Part shown: positions 1 through 10,596 of the stretch, in pieces
Layout of the letters: every line of letters begins with the position of its first letter
Numbering within the stretch: position 1 is the first letter of the stretch
DNA from: Gammaproteobacteria bacterium
Lineage (GTDB): Bacteria; Pseudomonadota; Gammaproteobacteria; Diplorickettsiales; Diplorickettsiaceae
NCBI GenBank assembly: GCA_005877695.1
Contig: VBOA01000010.1
Span: 123,284 to 187,283 of the forward strand
Length of the DNA stretch: 64,000 nucleotides
Reading direction: 5' to 3'
Notes under the pieces: model-generated
Databases searched by the model: none
What the model was told of the DNA's origin: nothing
The model's input: the letters and a program-made list of their open reading frames with translations, nothing else
Translations under genes and position numbers: made by a program

Positions 1-353
1 AAAGTAAAAATTGTAGGATTCCTATGTGTTGTGTAATCACCATCCTTTTTGTTTACATAGCGGAATGTTCTGCTACTTTATTTTTTCAGACTTAGAGTAA
101 ATGGATAGAAAGCAACGGACTATAAATTTTTTTCTTGCCAAATTTAATATTTTTTTCCTAATCGATGTTTCTATCAGTTTTTTTATAGAATTATACTAAT
201 AAAATTTAGATACTAAGCTCCTATAGGTTGAAAAATAAATTTTCAACGTGTAATTGAATATGCAATATAAAAGATAAAGATATTATAGCAAGTTTAAGCT
301 TAAAAGATTTTTTATTTTACAACTTTTAGCAATATATCAGGAGATTGAAATTT
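1..353. other. AT-rich leader of the polysaccharide locus, no gene seen
   Basis: No credible coding frame or RNA gene was seen. The stretch is rich in A/T runs and ends in the ribosome binding site AGGAG (339-343) of the first gene. It probably holds that gene's promoter, but I could not pick out a convincing -35/-10 pair. Confidence 0.4.
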
Positions 354-1577
354 ATGTTAGTTGAAATTAATAGTTGTGAAATATGTGATAATAAAAACCT
401 TTTCTCTATTCTTAACTTAGGTTTACATCCGATGTGTGATGATCTCGTTCCTTTAGGAGACCTACGTATCTGTAAAGAATATCCGATTGAAATTTTGTTT
501 TGTGAAAAGTGTGTTACCGCACATCAACGATTTCAGGTTTCAAAAACAGAGCTATTCCCACAAAATTACCATTATCGATCTCGCCATACTGCCGATGTCT
601 TAAATGGTATGCGACAAATTGTTGAATTTTGCGATGAACATTATGGTGATTTAACGGATAAAAAAATTTTGGATATCGGCTGTAATGATGGCAGTCTTTT
701 AAATTTTTTTCGAGAAAAGAATGCTAAGACTTTCGGAATTGAGCCTACCGATGCCTTTAAGGAATCTCAAAAGGCGGGTCATGAAGTGATGAACGATTTT
801 TTTAATGAAGATATTGCAGTTAAATTTGTAACAAAATATGGACAACCTGATCTCATAACGTTTACCAATGTTTTTGCACATATTGAAAATTTAAAAAAGG
901 TTTTGCAAGCACTAAAAATACTTATTAATGATAAAACGGTTATTATTATTGAGAATCATTACTTAGGTGCTATCATTGAAAAATTTCAATTTGATACGTT
1001 TTATCATGAGCATCCACGAACTTATAGTTGTACTTCTTTTACACATATAGCGGCCACATTAGATCTTAATCTGAGTGATGTTATATTTCCATCACGTTAT
1101 AACGGAAATATCCGGGTTGTTTATTTACCAAGGCAAGTGGGTGAACAGCACAACAGTAAATTATTAGGAATTATTGAAAAAGAAAAATCTTTTTTCCAAA
1201 AATTTAAAGCAATGGCCAAAAAAATTGATCCGTGGTGCAAGGATAAACGCGCGAATATAGAGCAACTTGTGAGTGAGCATGGAAGATTATCAGCCAAGGC
1301 ATTTCCCGGCCGCGCTGCTATTCTCGTTAAAATGCTAAAGCTTGATAGTGATTTAATTTCAGCAACTTATGAAAAATCGCAATCTAGTAAAATTAATCAT
1401 TATATTCCAGGAACGCAAATACCCATTTTATCCGATGATAAATTTGATTTCATAAAGAATACGGCGCCTTTGCTCAATCTTGCATGGCATATCCCAACCG
1501 AGATTAAATCTTATCTAGAAGAGCGGGGTTATTATGGCCCTATCATCAATATCATTTCAGAAAAAGACCTAACTTGA
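354..1577 (+). CDS. Sugar C-methyltransferase, zinc-binding N-terminus (TylC3/NovU type)
   Basis: A probable SAM-dependent C-methyltransferase acting on a nucleotide-activated keto-sugar. The N-terminus has paired cysteines (CEIC near residue 8 and CEKC about 45 residues later) typical of the zinc-binding domain of this family. It is followed by the Rossmann motif DIGCNDGSLL, and the roughly 407-aa length fits. ATG 354 is preferred over the upstream TTG at 345 because AGGAG at 339-343 is 10 bases from the ATG but only one base from the TTG. The next gene starts one base after the stop, so the two are co-transcribed. Related enzymes make 3-C-methyl sugars. Coxiella LPS contains virenose, a 3-C-methyl sugar, so a virenose-like product is possible, but the substrate is inference. 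Confidence 0.8.
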   Translation: MLVEINSCEICDNKNLFSILNLGLHPMCDDLVPLGDLRICKEYPIEILFCEKCVTAHQRFQVSKTELFPQNYHYRSRHTADVLNGMRQIVEFCDEHYGDLTDKKILDIGCNDGSLLNFFREKNAKTFGIEPTDAFKESQKAGHEVMNDFFNEDIAVKFVTKYGQPDLITFTNVFAHIENLKKVLQALKILINDKTVIIIENHYLGAIIEKFQFDTFYHEHPRTYSCTSFTHIAATLDLNLSDVIFPSRYNGNIRVVYLPRQVGEQHNSKLLGIIEKEKSFFQKFKAMAKKIDPWCKDKRANIEQLVSEHGRLSAKAFPGRAAILVKMLKLDSDLISATYEKSQSSKINHYIPGTQIPILSDDKFDFIKNTAPLLNLAWHIPTEIKSYLEERGYYGPIINIISEKDLT

Positions 1578-1578
1578 T

Positions 1579-2472
1579 ATGAAAATTACCATACTAGGTG
1601 GAGGTTTCGGTCTTTATGGCTATTTACCCGCTTTATGTAATCTCGACAATTTAAATATTATTCTTCCTCAGCGTTACCAGCAACATTTTCTGCAGCGTGA
1701 TGATATAAAATCTTTTTACGATCAGGTTGAATGGGTTAAGAAAGATGAGGAACTCTTAGAAATTTGTGAAGGAGTTATCATTGCTTTACCTCCTAGACAA
1801 CAAACTATCTGTGTGAAAAAATGCTTGGGTTATAAACATATAAGTCATTTCCTGCTGGAAAAACCAGTAGCCATTACACCTCATTTAGCCATTGATTTAA
1901 TCACCAATTTAAAAAAATCGGGAAAAAAATTCCGAATTGCATATAATTTTCGTTATACGGAGTGGGGTGAAACTTTACTTGCCAGTTTGGGTGGAATAAA
2001 AAATATCGCTTGGAATTTTCAAGCACATCATTATGCAAAAAATATCCAAACTTGGAAACGTTTACATCAGGAAGGGGGTGGGGCTTTACGTTTTTATGGA
2101 ATTCATTTAATTGCCTTGCTCACAGAGCTAGGATATGACACTGTTTCTTATTCAGAAATAAACATAAATCAGTCTAATGAAGCAGAGAACTGGGAAGCCG
2201 AAATAGCAGGAGTAAATTTAGTTACTTGTTCTGTTAAGTTAGCAACCGATAGCAGGGATACTAATTTTTTAGTTAAAGATAATAAAAATCATACTTATTC
2301 TTTTTTACACCCATTTGATACCGCTTCCACCGGTATAGCAAGTTTTTCTGATGATAGAATCCCATTTTTAACTAAATTACTTCAGGATCTTTTTTACGGT
2401 GAAAAACAATATTATGAGTGGTATGAAACCACAAATTTACTTTGGAATCGTATTGAACAGAAGGTTTTATAA
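1579..2472 (+). CDS. Gfo/Idh/MocA-family oxidoreductase
   Basis: A probable NAD(P)-dependent sugar oxidoreductase. The N-terminal Rossmann fold begins MKITILGGGFGLYGYLPAL, and the family signature EKP appears as LLEKPVAIT near residue 95. At 297 aa it is a little shorter than the usual 330-350 aa. It lies between the C-methyltransferase (one base upstream) and a GT2 glycosyltransferase (two bases downstream), so it probably reduces or oxidises a keto-sugar in the same pathway, for example after C-methylation. The exact substrate cannot be read from the sequence. Confidence 0.75.
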   Translation: MKITILGGGFGLYGYLPALCNLDNLNIILPQRYQQHFLQRDDIKSFYDQVEWVKKDEELLEICEGVIIALPPRQQTICVKKCLGYKHISHFLLEKPVAITPHLAIDLITNLKKSGKKFRIAYNFRYTEWGETLLASLGGIKNIAWNFQAHHYAKNIQTWKRLHQEGGGALRFYGIHLIALLTELGYDTVSYSEININQSNEAENWEAEIAGVNLVTCSVKLATDSRDTNFLVKDNKNHTYSFLHPFDTASTGIASFSDDRIPFLTKLLQDLFYGEKQYYEWYETTNLLWNRIEQKVL

Positions 2473-2474
2473 TA

Positions 2475-3416
2475 ATGAAAAAGATTTCTGTTATTACTCC
2501 TTGTTTTAATGAAGAAGACAATATTCATGAATGCATTGATGAAGTGCAAAAGATTTTTAAAGAAGATTTACCACAGTATGAATTAGAGCATATTTTTTGC
2601 GATAACTGCTCAAGTGATAATACTCTGAGTATTTTAAAGCAGAAAGCAGCCGTCGACCGGCGTATTAAAATTATTGCTAATTCTCGTAATTTTGGTATCT
2701 TAAAAAACACCTATAATGGTGTTCTAAATGCAACTGGCGATGCGGCGATATTGTTTATGCCCGTTGATCTTCAAGATCCTCCGGAATTGATCCTCGAGTT
2801 TGTTAAACAATGGGAAAAAGGTTATGAAATCGTCTATGGTATCCGCGCCAAGCGCGAAGAAAATTTTTTTATTAAGATGCTGCGTAAGGCTTATTATCGA
2901 TTATTATCGGCATGTACTTATGTTGATTATCCGCCTGATGTGGGTGATTTTCAATTAGTTGATCGTGTTGTTCTTAATGCCATGAAGCAAATTGATGATG
3001 CCCAACCGTTTATGCGGTTAATGACTTTTGATTGCGGTTTTCGTTCCTTTGGGATTCCCTATACCTGGCGTGCACGTAAGAATGATGCTTCTCGTAATAG
3101 CTTTATGCAGATGATTAGTCAAGGAATGAATGGATTTATTGGATTTAGTAACGTTCCCTTACGTTTAGCCTTGTTTTTTGGATTAATCTTATCTGGCTTT
3201 AGTTTTTTCTATGCTTTTTTCGTAGGGATTATGACGGTTATGGGTCAAACCTTTGAAGCAGGGCGCGGCATTCCTACCGTTATTGTTGCTTTATTCTTTT
3301 TTAGTGGGATACAGTTACTTTTTGCAGGTATTCTTGGGGAATATATCTTAGCGATCTATAACCAAGTTCGGCGAAAACCCTTGGTTATTGAGAAAGAAAG
3401 AATTAATTTCGATTAG
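2475..3416 (+). CDS. GtrB-like polyprenyl-phosphate glycosyltransferase (GT2)
   Basis: A DPM1/GtrB-type GT2 enzyme that would move a sugar from a nucleotide donor onto undecaprenyl phosphate at the inner membrane. The N-terminus is ISVITPCFNEEDNI, the metal-binding acidic motif is VDLQDPPE, and two hydrophobic helices near the C-terminus (about 235-260 and 270-295) anchor it. The last residues, KPLVIEKERINF, are nearly identical to those of the paralog ending at 23805, so the window carries two GtrB-like proteins. Third gene of a compact three-gene unit, with its stop 12 bases from the convergent manC. Confidence 0.85.
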   Translation: MKKISVITPCFNEEDNIHECIDEVQKIFKEDLPQYELEHIFCDNCSSDNTLSILKQKAAVDRRIKIIANSRNFGILKNTYNGVLNATGDAAILFMPVDLQDPPELILEFVKQWEKGYEIVYGIRAKREENFFIKMLRKAYYRLLSACTYVDYPPDVGDFQLVDRVVLNAMKQIDDAQPFMRLMTFDCGFRSFGIPYTWRARKNDASRNSFMQMISQGMNGFIGFSNVPLRLALFFGLILSGFSFFYAFFVGIMTVMGQTFEAGRGIPTVIVALFFFSGIQLLFAGILGEYILAIYNQVRRKPLVIEKERINFD

Positions 3417-3427
3417 TTTTTTTTAGA

Positions 3428-4941
3428 CTATTTTATGGTTAATAATTTAGTTTCTTCGGCGAGTGTAATATCTTTATTTACGCGATCATAATTATCTTTA
3501 AATCGAATAATGTCATCTTCACCTAAATAATTCCCGATTTGTAATTCAATGACTATTAGGTCGTTGAGTTCAAAATTACTTAGACAATGTTTGCTTCCTA
3601 TGGGTATAAATGTAGATTCTTGTGGCTTCAAAAGAAATGTTTTTTGATTATTTTGCACGGTTGCTATTCCTTTAACGACTACCCAATATTCGCTGCGATA
3701 TTGGTGTAACTGCAAAGATAAGCTCGCCCCTGGATGGACAACAATCCGCTTCAACTTATAATTTTGTCCTTGATCTAATACGGTATAATGCCCCCAAGGG
3801 CGATTCACACTTTGATGATATCGATAAGCATCATGTCCAAATTTTTTTAGTTCATCGACTAACTGTTTAACCTGCTGCAATTGTGACTGCTCGCAAATAA
3901 GTAAGGCATCGCTGGTATCGACTATGGTTAAATTTTTTACGCCTAGCACCGTAATTAAACGTCCCGGTGAATTTTGATTATAAACCGTCGTATCAGTGGT
4001 GTTTCGCAAAATTGCATTTCCTAATACCCGATTACCATTGTTATCAGATTTTATTAATTTACTTAAACTATCCCAAGAGCCAATATCCGACCAACCAAAA
4101 TCAGCAGGAATAACGACCATATTTTTAGCTTTTTCCATTAAAGCGTAATCGATAGAGATATTGTCTAATTTTAAAAAACTTTTTTGATCAAATCTAAATT
4201 TTTTTTCGAGATTATTCTGAAAAAAAGAAAGATAATTTTCACTTGTTTTCCAGCAATATAATATTTTTTTATAAAATTCAAGATTATACTTTTTTAGGGT
4301 ATATAATAAAGTGTTAGCGGTAAAACAAAAAATGCCTGAATTCCATAGATAATTCCCTTGTTCTATAAAAGCAAGCACTTTCTCTAGGCAAGGTTTTTCA
4401 TGAAAATTTTTGACATGAAAGGCGGGGTCTAGGTCTAGTGTTTTAGAGTGACTATATTCGATATATCCATAAGCGGTTTCTGGTTTGTTGGGTATAATAC
4501 CGAAGGTGACTAATAACCCCTTTTTTGCTAATTGGTAAGCTTGCTTTACGCAGCGATTAAATTTAATTTGATTAGTAATAACATGATCCGTAATACTAAT
4601 AATACCGCATCAGGGTCAAATAATTTTTGTATAAATAATGCACTTAGTGCGATAGCCGATGTTGTATTGCGAGAAATAGGCTCTAATAAGAAGTTAAATT
4701 CTTTTGTTTTAGAGAGGGCTACCAGTTTACTTAATTCATTTTTACTTTGATAGTAGTATTCAAAATTAGTGACGGTAATGATCTGTTGGACATTAGGTAT
4801 ATTGGCTGCTCGCTGATAAGTTTTTTGTAATAAAGAGTGAGTTTCATTTTGGAGTCGAATAAAAGGTTTTGGGTGCGCTTCTCGAGAGACAGGCCATAAG
4901 CGGGATCCATTGCCACCGGATAATATAGTTGGAACTAGCAT
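3428..4941 (-). pseudogene. manC: manC, mannose-1-phosphate guanylyltransferase/M6P isomerase, frameshifted
   Basis: Would make GDP-mannose from mannose-1-phosphate (N-terminal nucleotidyltransferase) and carry a C-terminal type II phosphomannose isomerase cupin. The N-terminal part (4941 down to about 4590) starts MLVPTILSGGNGSRLWPVSR, with the GGxGxRLWP and PKPF signatures. The C-terminal part, open from about 4588 to 3428, has SYNYLWNSG-like (NYLWNSGIF) and cupin motifs (RPWGHYTVL, LSLQLHQYRSEYWVV). The two parts are in different frames. At 4588-4593 the coding strand reads TTAGTATTACGGATCATG where the family has VLPADH, which fits loss of four bases. Joined, the protein would be about 500 aa. 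It is a true pseudogene, a phase-variable allele or a sequencing error; the rest of the reading frame is undamaged, so any inactivation is recent. Confidence 0.85.
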
Positions 4942-5328
4942 CTTCTCATCCTTGAGGTTTAAAGGTACTTATAAAATTTGGTTTTCTACTCTTTTTGTTA
5001 ATTTTCCTTGTTTTTTAAATTTAAAAAGAACTTTTTAGTTTCAATATAAGTGATATCCAGCTAGATGCACAAAAAATAGCCTTATAAAAAAATTTAAAAC
5101 CTTGATTGGGTTAATATGAATGTAGCATTTGTTAAGTGTCAAGAAGCGAACATAACTAGAATAGTTATTTTTTTAACCCGATAAACTCATCTTTATCTTT
5201 TTTGAGCCCCTATTGAAGCATAGCTTTTTTAGGATATCAATAGACCTCCCTTATTGAAAGCAAAAAAAATAGGTTGCAAATTTAAAGCTAGATAACTTAC
5301 TTTTTTTGATGGGAGTGATACTATGTAA
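4942..5328. other. Divergent intergenic region, AT-rich
   Basis: Separates manC (leftward) from a membrane protein gene (rightward), so it should hold promoters for both. The leftward ribosome binding site AAGGATGAGA lies directly before manC. No coding frame, tRNA or clear repeat was found. GGGAG at 5311-5315 is a possible ribosome binding site for the rightward gene. Confidence 0.4.
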
Positions 5329-7188
5329 ATGTTAATTCTTAAAGATGGAGTCAATAAATTTTTTTACCATAAAATTATTTATTTTGGCTATGGATTAAGA
5401 TTTCCTAAGGATAGGCGCTTTATGAATGAAAGAGTAAACCAGGATTTACTAGTTGCAAGTCAAGAAAAATTAGGGTTCGGATTCTTAGCCAAGCTAATTC
5501 CCATTGCTCTGGGTGGTTTTTGCTTTTTATTAGCTTGGTACCTTATGGGCAGTTTTAATTTGAATTATCCCATTGCTTATGGTGGTGATAATTTTTTCAT
5601 GTCTTGGATTATCAAGCGTTTAATTGATGGCTTCTGGAGCTTCAATAGTGTTTACTCTGGATTTCCTTTTGGTTCTGCTTTTTATGATTTTCCATTTTCA
5701 GATATGGGAACTTTTACGGTATTAAAGTTATTAGGGCTTTTTACTCATAGTTATATTCTAACAGTAAATATCTATATTCTCTTAGGATTTGCAGTCACTT
5801 CATCCATTTCCTATTTAATATTAAAAAAGTTTGGTTGTAATAACATTTTTTCAATAACAGGCGCGATTTTATTTACTTTTCTTCCTTTTCATTTTTTCCG
5901 CTTAGCCCATTTATTTTTTACTTGGTATTTTAGCATTCCTATATTTACGTGGTATGCGTTTAAAATATTTGCAAATAAATCTCTTTTTTTTGAATGCGGT
6001 AAAAATGCTTGGAAAAAAATTAAACTTTTTTTAAGTTTATTATTTTTAGCTTCTTTTGGTGTTTACTATACTTTTTTTGCAGTATTAATGTTTTTGGCTT
6101 CAGGAATTGCTGGCTCATTAAAATGGAAATCGAATAAAAATTTGATTTCCGCTTTTATAGCAATATTTATGTTGACAATGGGTGTAGGTTTAAATATCTC
6201 TCCCAATCTAATTCATTCGTATAAATATGGTTCGAATCCTACAGTAGCACAGCGCTTTGCAATGGAATCCGAGTATCATGGATTAAAACTCATTCAGATG
6301 CTATTACCACAGCCATTACATCGCTCAGCTCTTTTACGTAAAATAAGCACGAAATATAATCAAACGTTCCCTTTAGTGGCTGAAAATATGACGGCTTCAT
6401 TGGGTTTAATAGGAAGTTGTGGCCTAATTATCATATTAGCTGTTGCCATAGCTACGCCTTTTTTTCGGTTTCAAGTCGATAGCCATATTCAATTATTGGC
6501 TTTTTTGACAAGTTTTCTATTTTTATTTACGACTATAGGTGGTTTTGCTTCAATATTTGCTTTGCTGATTACGCCTATGATTAGGGCTTGGAATAGGATA
6601 AGTGTGTTTATCGGGTTTGCTGCGATTACTACTTTTATATTATCTACGGAACAATTTTTAAAAAAATTTACTTATAAACGTTTTTTAAAACAAGCAGAAA
6701 TTTATGTAGGAATTTTTTTAATCTGCTTTGGTGTTTGGGATCAAACCTTTACTAGGACAAAATTAGAGGTAATCAGTTTGAAAAATCAATTTCTTAACGA
6801 TGCTATGTTTGTTAAAAAAATTGAAAAATTAATTCCCAACGGCGCTGTCTATCAGCTTCCTTATATCCCTTTTCCAGAAGAAGTGATAAATAATAACTTT
6901 TATTCTTACGACCCATTTCGCGGTTATTTACATTCTTCAACGTTACATTGGAGTTCGGGTGGAATGAAAGGTAGACGGGGGGATTTATTTTTTCGTTATT
7001 TAGCTAATCAACCGATGAAACACCAGATTGAAATTATAAAAAGGCTTGGTTTTAATGGGATTTATATTGATCGACGGGGATATAGTGATCATGGGGTTGC
7101 TATTGAAAACGAAATAAAACGAAATATTGGTCATCCCGTCACTTTTGTGAGTGAAGATAGCAATTTACTGTTTTTTTCTATTTTATAA
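5329..7188 (+). CDS. Polytopic membrane protein, GT-C glycosyltransferase-like
   Basis: A 619-aa integral membrane protein with about ten hydrophobic helices (first near residue 52-75) and a hydrophilic C-terminal domain from about residue 480. The first periplasmic loop contains acidic residues (YGGDNFF; FPFSDMGT), which fits the GT-C fold of enzymes using polyprenyl-phosphate sugars. Location inside a polysaccharide locus supports a role in decorating or translocating the glycan, but no named family is certain. The start is ambiguous: ATG 5329 has GGGAG 13 bases upstream, while an in-frame ATG at 5422 (MNERVNQDLL) follows AAGGATAGG at better spacing and removes an unusual N-terminal extension. 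Confidence 0.65.
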   Translation: MLILKDGVNKFFYHKIIYFGYGLRFPKDRRFMNERVNQDLLVASQEKLGFGFLAKLIPIALGGFCFLLAWYLMGSFNLNYPIAYGGDNFFMSWIIKRLIDGFWSFNSVYSGFPFGSAFYDFPFSDMGTFTVLKLLGLFTHSYILTVNIYILLGFAVTSSISYLILKKFGCNNIFSITGAILFTFLPFHFFRLAHLFFTWYFSIPIFTWYAFKIFANKSLFFECGKNAWKKIKLFLSLLFLASFGVYYTFFAVLMFLASGIAGSLKWKSNKNLISAFIAIFMLTMGVGLNISPNLIHSYKYGSNPTVAQRFAMESEYHGLKLIQMLLPQPLHRSALLRKISTKYNQTFPLVAENMTASLGLIGSCGLIIILAVAIATPFFRFQVDSHIQLLAFLTSFLFLFTTIGGFASIFALLITPMIRAWNRISVFIGFAAITTFILSTEQFLKKFTYKRFLKQAEIYVGIFLICFGVWDQTFTRTKLEVISLKNQFLNDAMFVKKIEKLIPNGAVYQLPYIPFPEEVINNNFYSYDPFRGYLHSSTLHWSSGGMKGRRGDLFFRYLANQPMKHQIEIIKRLGFNGIYIDRRGYSDHGVAIENEIKRNIGHPVTFVSEDSNLLFFSIL

Positions 7189-7221
7189 TTTTTCTTAGAA
7201 ATATTAGGTTTAAAATGATTT

Positions 7222-8364
7222 ATGCAAAACATTTTACATCTAGGTAAGTTCTCAAATGAGCGAGTGGGTGGTATCGAAACAGTAGTAGATAGGTTGCTCT
7301 TGGGATTAAGTCTAGATTTCAAGGTATTCAATCTGGTCGCTAATGACCATTTTAAAAATAAAGTAGTCGAGCAAACAGGCTATATCGAATATTGTGCCCC
7401 ATTAGCAGGGATGTTTGCACGAACGCCTATCTGTCCTAATATGCCTTACTATCTAAATAAATTGTACCAGCGTTATCAGTTTTCGATAGTCCATTTACAT
7501 TTACCTAATCCAATGGCACATTTAGCCTCCGAAATTTTACCTGACTCAGTAAAGCGGATCATTAGCTGGCATAGTGATGTGATTCGGCAAAAAAAATTAC
7601 TACCGATATACCAACCATTCGTAAATCGCTTATTAAAACAAGCGAGCGCTGTTATTGTATCGACACCGTATTTAGCTGCGCATTCTGCTCAAATTAAAGT
7701 TGCTAGAGAACGCAATATTATACATATTATTCCTTACGGTGTTGATTTTGATTATTTTTTGATCAATAACTATCAGAAGAAAATTGAAGAAATTAAATAT
7801 CAACACGCGGGTAATTTTTTGATATTTGCTTTAGGTCGACATGTTTATTACAAAGGATTTTGTTATTTAATTGAAGCAATGAAACAATTGCCTAGTAATA
7901 TTATTTTATTATTAGGAAGTGAAGGTCCATTAACGCCGGCACTTCAAAAACAAGTAAAAAACTTAAATCTAGGACATCGTGTTGTTTTTCTCGGGCAAAT
8001 AGCAAAGCAAGATTTACCTGCGTATTATCATGCCTGTGATATATTTTGCCTGCCTTCTATTGATCAAAGTGAAGCGTTCGGAATCGCACAATTGGAGGCG
8101 ATGGCCTGTGCAAAGCCGGTTATTTGTTGCGATGTAACGCATGCTGCAAGTAATTTAAATAAAGATGGATTGACAGGCTTGGTGGTTCCACCCTGTTGCC
8201 CATTGGTACTGGCAAATGCCATCTTGAAGCTTTATCAAAATTCTTTATTACGACGTATTTTAGGCCAATCAGCGTATAATTATGCTAAAGAAAATTTTAC
8301 TACACAGAAAATGATAACAAAGGTAAAAAATCTTTATCATGAAGTACATTCATATTCTGGATAA
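7222..8364 (+). CDS. Glycosyltransferase family 4 (GT-B fold)
   Basis: A cytoplasmic retaining glycosyltransferase for glycan assembly. It has the N-terminal glycine-rich acceptor-domain start (FSNERVGGIETVV), the donor-domain motif ALGRHVYYKGFCYLIEAM, and the E-x7-E signature as SEAFGIAQLEAMACAKPVI near residue 285. 380 aa is normal for GT4. It follows the membrane protein by 33 bases and precedes a GT2 by 19 bases. The sugar it transfers is not known. Confidence 0.88.
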   Translation: MQNILHLGKFSNERVGGIETVVDRLLLGLSLDFKVFNLVANDHFKNKVVEQTGYIEYCAPLAGMFARTPICPNMPYYLNKLYQRYQFSIVHLHLPNPMAHLASEILPDSVKRIISWHSDVIRQKKLLPIYQPFVNRLLKQASAVIVSTPYLAAHSAQIKVARERNIIHIIPYGVDFDYFLINNYQKKIEEIKYQHAGNFLIFALGRHVYYKGFCYLIEAMKQLPSNIILLLGSEGPLTPALQKQVKNLNLGHRVVFLGQIAKQDLPAYYHACDIFCLPSIDQSEAFGIAQLEAMACAKPVICCDVTHAASNLNKDGLTGLVVPPCCPLVLANAILKLYQNSLLRRILGQSAYNYAKENFTTQKMITKVKNLYHEVHSYSG

Positions 8365-8383
8365 ATAAAATTTAAGAAAAATT

Positions 8384-9187
8384 ATGAATTCGATTAAACT
8401 TTCAATCAGCATTGTTGTCTATCAAGAAGATTTTTTACAAATTAAAGATTGCCTTTTAAGCGTGATTAATGCGATTCCAGATAATGTAAACTATAAAATA
8501 GGTATTGTGGATAATGGTGCAGAACTCAATAAAAAAGCTAATTTCCAACGGGAAATTAAAAAAAATTTTTTTAATTTACCTATTTTTTATTTATTATCTA
8601 CTCGAAATGGGGGTTATGGCTATGGCCATAATCAAGTCATTTTAAACAGTGATGCAGAATATCATCTTATTCTAAATAACGATGTGTATTTAATGGCCGA
8701 TACTTTGAATAATGCATTTGAGTTTATGCAAAAATACAATCAGGTGGGAATGTTAGTCCCCGACGTCTATGACATGGAGAATAATCGAGTGCACCTATGT
8801 CGACAAAATCCGAGCTTATGGATTAGTTTTTTACGTCGGTTTGCTCCTAATTCATTCAAAAAAATCTTTCATAAAAAATTAAATAAATTTGAAATGCAAG
8901 ATAAAAATTATAATGAAGCCATTTTTAATTTAAGCAATCCTACTGGTTGTTTTATGTTTTGTCGATTAAAGTTGCTAAAGCAATTAAATGGCTTTGATGA
9001 AAGATTTTTTATGTATTATGACGATTCTGATTTAGGTCGGCGTATGGCTGAAGTTTCTCAAATCGCATACTCACCCACCGTTAAAATAAGACATGTCTGG
9101 CGGCGTGCCGCTTACCAGGACAGGCGTATGGCTTGGATCGCGAGTAAATCAGCTTTATATTATTCATGGAAGTGGTTGCTAAAATAA
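8384..9187 (+). CDS. Glycosyltransferase family 2, rhamnosyltransferase-like
   Basis: An inverting GT2 enzyme. Visible motifs are the N-terminal LSISIVVYQEDF, the TRNGGYGYGHNQVI segment and the DxD-like NNDVYL, then NPTGCFMFCRLKLL and DERFFMYYDDSDLGRR, typical of bacterial rhamnosyl-type GT2 proteins. There are no membrane helices. At 267 aa it is somewhat short. Its 3' end overlaps the convergent rfbC by nine bases. The neighbouring dTDP-rhamnose genes make rhamnose a reasonable guess for the donor. Confidence 0.82.
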   Translation: MNSIKLSISIVVYQEDFLQIKDCLLSVINAIPDNVNYKIGIVDNGAELNKKANFQREIKKNFFNLPIFYLLSTRNGGYGYGHNQVILNSDAEYHLILNNDVYLMADTLNNAFEFMQKYNQVGMLVPDVYDMENNRVHLCRQNPSLWISFLRRFAPNSFKKIFHKKLNKFEMQDKNYNEAIFNLSNPTGCFMFCRLKLLKQLNGFDERFFMYYDDSDLGRRMAEVSQIAYSPTVKIRHVWRRAAYQDRRMAWIASKSALYYSWKWLLK

Positions 9188-9727
9188 AAATTTAGCTGGA
9201 ATGTTTTTTAGATAAGCATAATTTTCATCTTTAGGCGATACTATTGGCTCGGATAATGGCCAATCAATAGCCAAACTGGGATCGGACCAAAGTATACCTT
9301 GTTCAGCTTTTGGGTTGTAGTAATCACTACATTTATAATGAAAGTCAGCGATCTCACTTAATACACAAAATCCATGAGCAAAACCTTTTGGTATAAAAAG
9401 TTGATAATGGTTTTCATCATTTAAAATAGTACCAAACCATTGGCCGAAGCTAGCAGATTGAGTTCTGATATCCACAGCAACATCAAACACACTGCCACGA
9501 ATGACGGTTACCAATTTATCTTGTGGTTGTTGGATCTGATAATGTAAACCTCGCAAGACTTTTTTATTCGAACGAGAGAGATTATCTTGAACAAAATTTA
9601 TTTTTCTGTTTAGCAGTTTTTGATAGCGTTCTTCCTGGAAGGCTTCCAAAAAAAATCCGCGCTCATCCTGGTGAGATTTAGGATCAATTAGAACTAAATC
9701 CGGGATTGAAGTAGGAATAATTTTCAT
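9179..9727 (-). CDS. rfbC: dTDP-4-dehydrorhamnose 3,5-epimerase
   Basis: Third step of dTDP-L-rhamnose synthesis: epimerises dTDP-4-keto-6-deoxyglucose at C3 and C5. The cupin-fold protein of 182 aa has the family motifs [28 protein letters not shown] (catalytic His in RGLHYQ) and FDVAVDIR, and [11 protein letters not shown] in the C-terminal half. The start codon overlaps the end of rfbA by four bases, so the two are translated together. Gene order is rfbA-rfbC on the minus strand, with rfbD-rfbB on the plus strand further right. Confidence 0.95.
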   Translation of the reverse strand: MKIIPTSIPDLVLIDPKSHQDERGFFLEAFQEERYQKLLNRKINFVQDNLSRSNKKVLRGLHYQIQQPQDKLVTVIRGSVFDVAVDIRTQSASFGQWFGTILNDENHYQLFIPKGFAHGFCVLSEIADFHYKCSDYYNPKAEQGILWSDPSLAIDWPLSEPIVSPKDENYAYLKNIPAKFLF

Positions 9728-10596
9728 GATTCTCGTTTAATAATATCGATTAAGTAATTTCCATAGCTGCAGTTGACTAAATTATAAGCAGACCTTTCTA
9801 AAGACTCAGTATTGATGAAGCCTTTTCGCCACGCAATTTCTTCTAAGCAAGCTATTTTTAAGCCTTGGCGCTTTTCAACCACTTGTACAAAATGTGAGGC
9901 TTCTAATAACGCATCATGCGTGCCGGTATCTAACCAGGTACTACCCCGACTAATTAATTGGTGTGAGAGTTGTCCTTGCGTTAAATAATAGCGATTGACA
10001 TCGGTTATTTCTAACTCGCCACGTGGAGAAGGTTTAATATTTTTAGCAATCTCAATGACTTGGTTGTCATAGAAATATAAACCGGTGACGGCCCAGTTTG
10101 ATTTAGGAAGTTTTGGTTTCTCCTCAATGTCAATTAAATTATATTTTTTGTCGAAGACTGCGACGCCATAACGTTCCGGATCATTGACAAAATAACAAAA
10201 AATTTGCGCTCCCGTTTGTTGTCCAGCAGCCGCATTTAAAGTTTCTGAAAATTTTTCTCCATAGAATAGATTATCACCCAGAATGAGCGCTATTGAATCC
10301 TTCCCAATGAATTTCTCGCCTATAATAAAAGCTTGTGCTAAACCATCAGGACTTTTTTGGGTTAAATAACTAAGATTGATTCCCCATTGTGTACCATTTC
10401 CGAGTAAATTTTGATATTGGGACAAGGCTTCAATGCTGGTGATGATTAATATATCTTGAATACCCGCTAACATTAAAGCGCTGAGTGGATAATAGATCAT
10501 GGGTTTGTCATAAATGGGAAGTAACTGCTTACTAATCCCTTTAGTTATAGGATGTAAACGCGTTCCTGAGCCGCCGGATAAAATGATCCCTTTCAC
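9724..10596 (-). CDS. rfbA: Glucose-1-phosphate thymidylyltransferase
   Basis: First step of dTDP-L-rhamnose synthesis: dTTP plus glucose-1-phosphate gives dTDP-glucose. The 290-aa protein begins [18 protein letters not shown] and has [28 protein letters not shown] and [19 protein letters not shown], all standard for RmlA. Length matches the family. It shares an overlapping stop/start with rfbC and is divergent from the rhamnosyltransferase at 10693; the 96 bases between them should hold both promoters. Confidence 0.96.
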   Translation of the reverse strand: MKGIILSGGSGTRLHPITKGISKQLLPIYDKPMIYYPLSALMLAGIQDILIITSIEALSQYQNLLGNGTQWGINLSYLTQKSPDGLAQAFIIGEKFIGKDSIALILGDNLFYGEKFSETLNAAAGQQTGAQIFCYFVNDPERYGVAVFDKKYNLIDIEEKPKLPKSNWAVTGLYFYDNQVIEIAKNIKPSPRGELEITDVNRYYLTQGQLSHQLISRGSTWLDTGTHDALLEASHFVQVVEKRQGLKIACLEEIAWRKGFINTESLERSAYNLVNCSYGNYLIDIIKRES

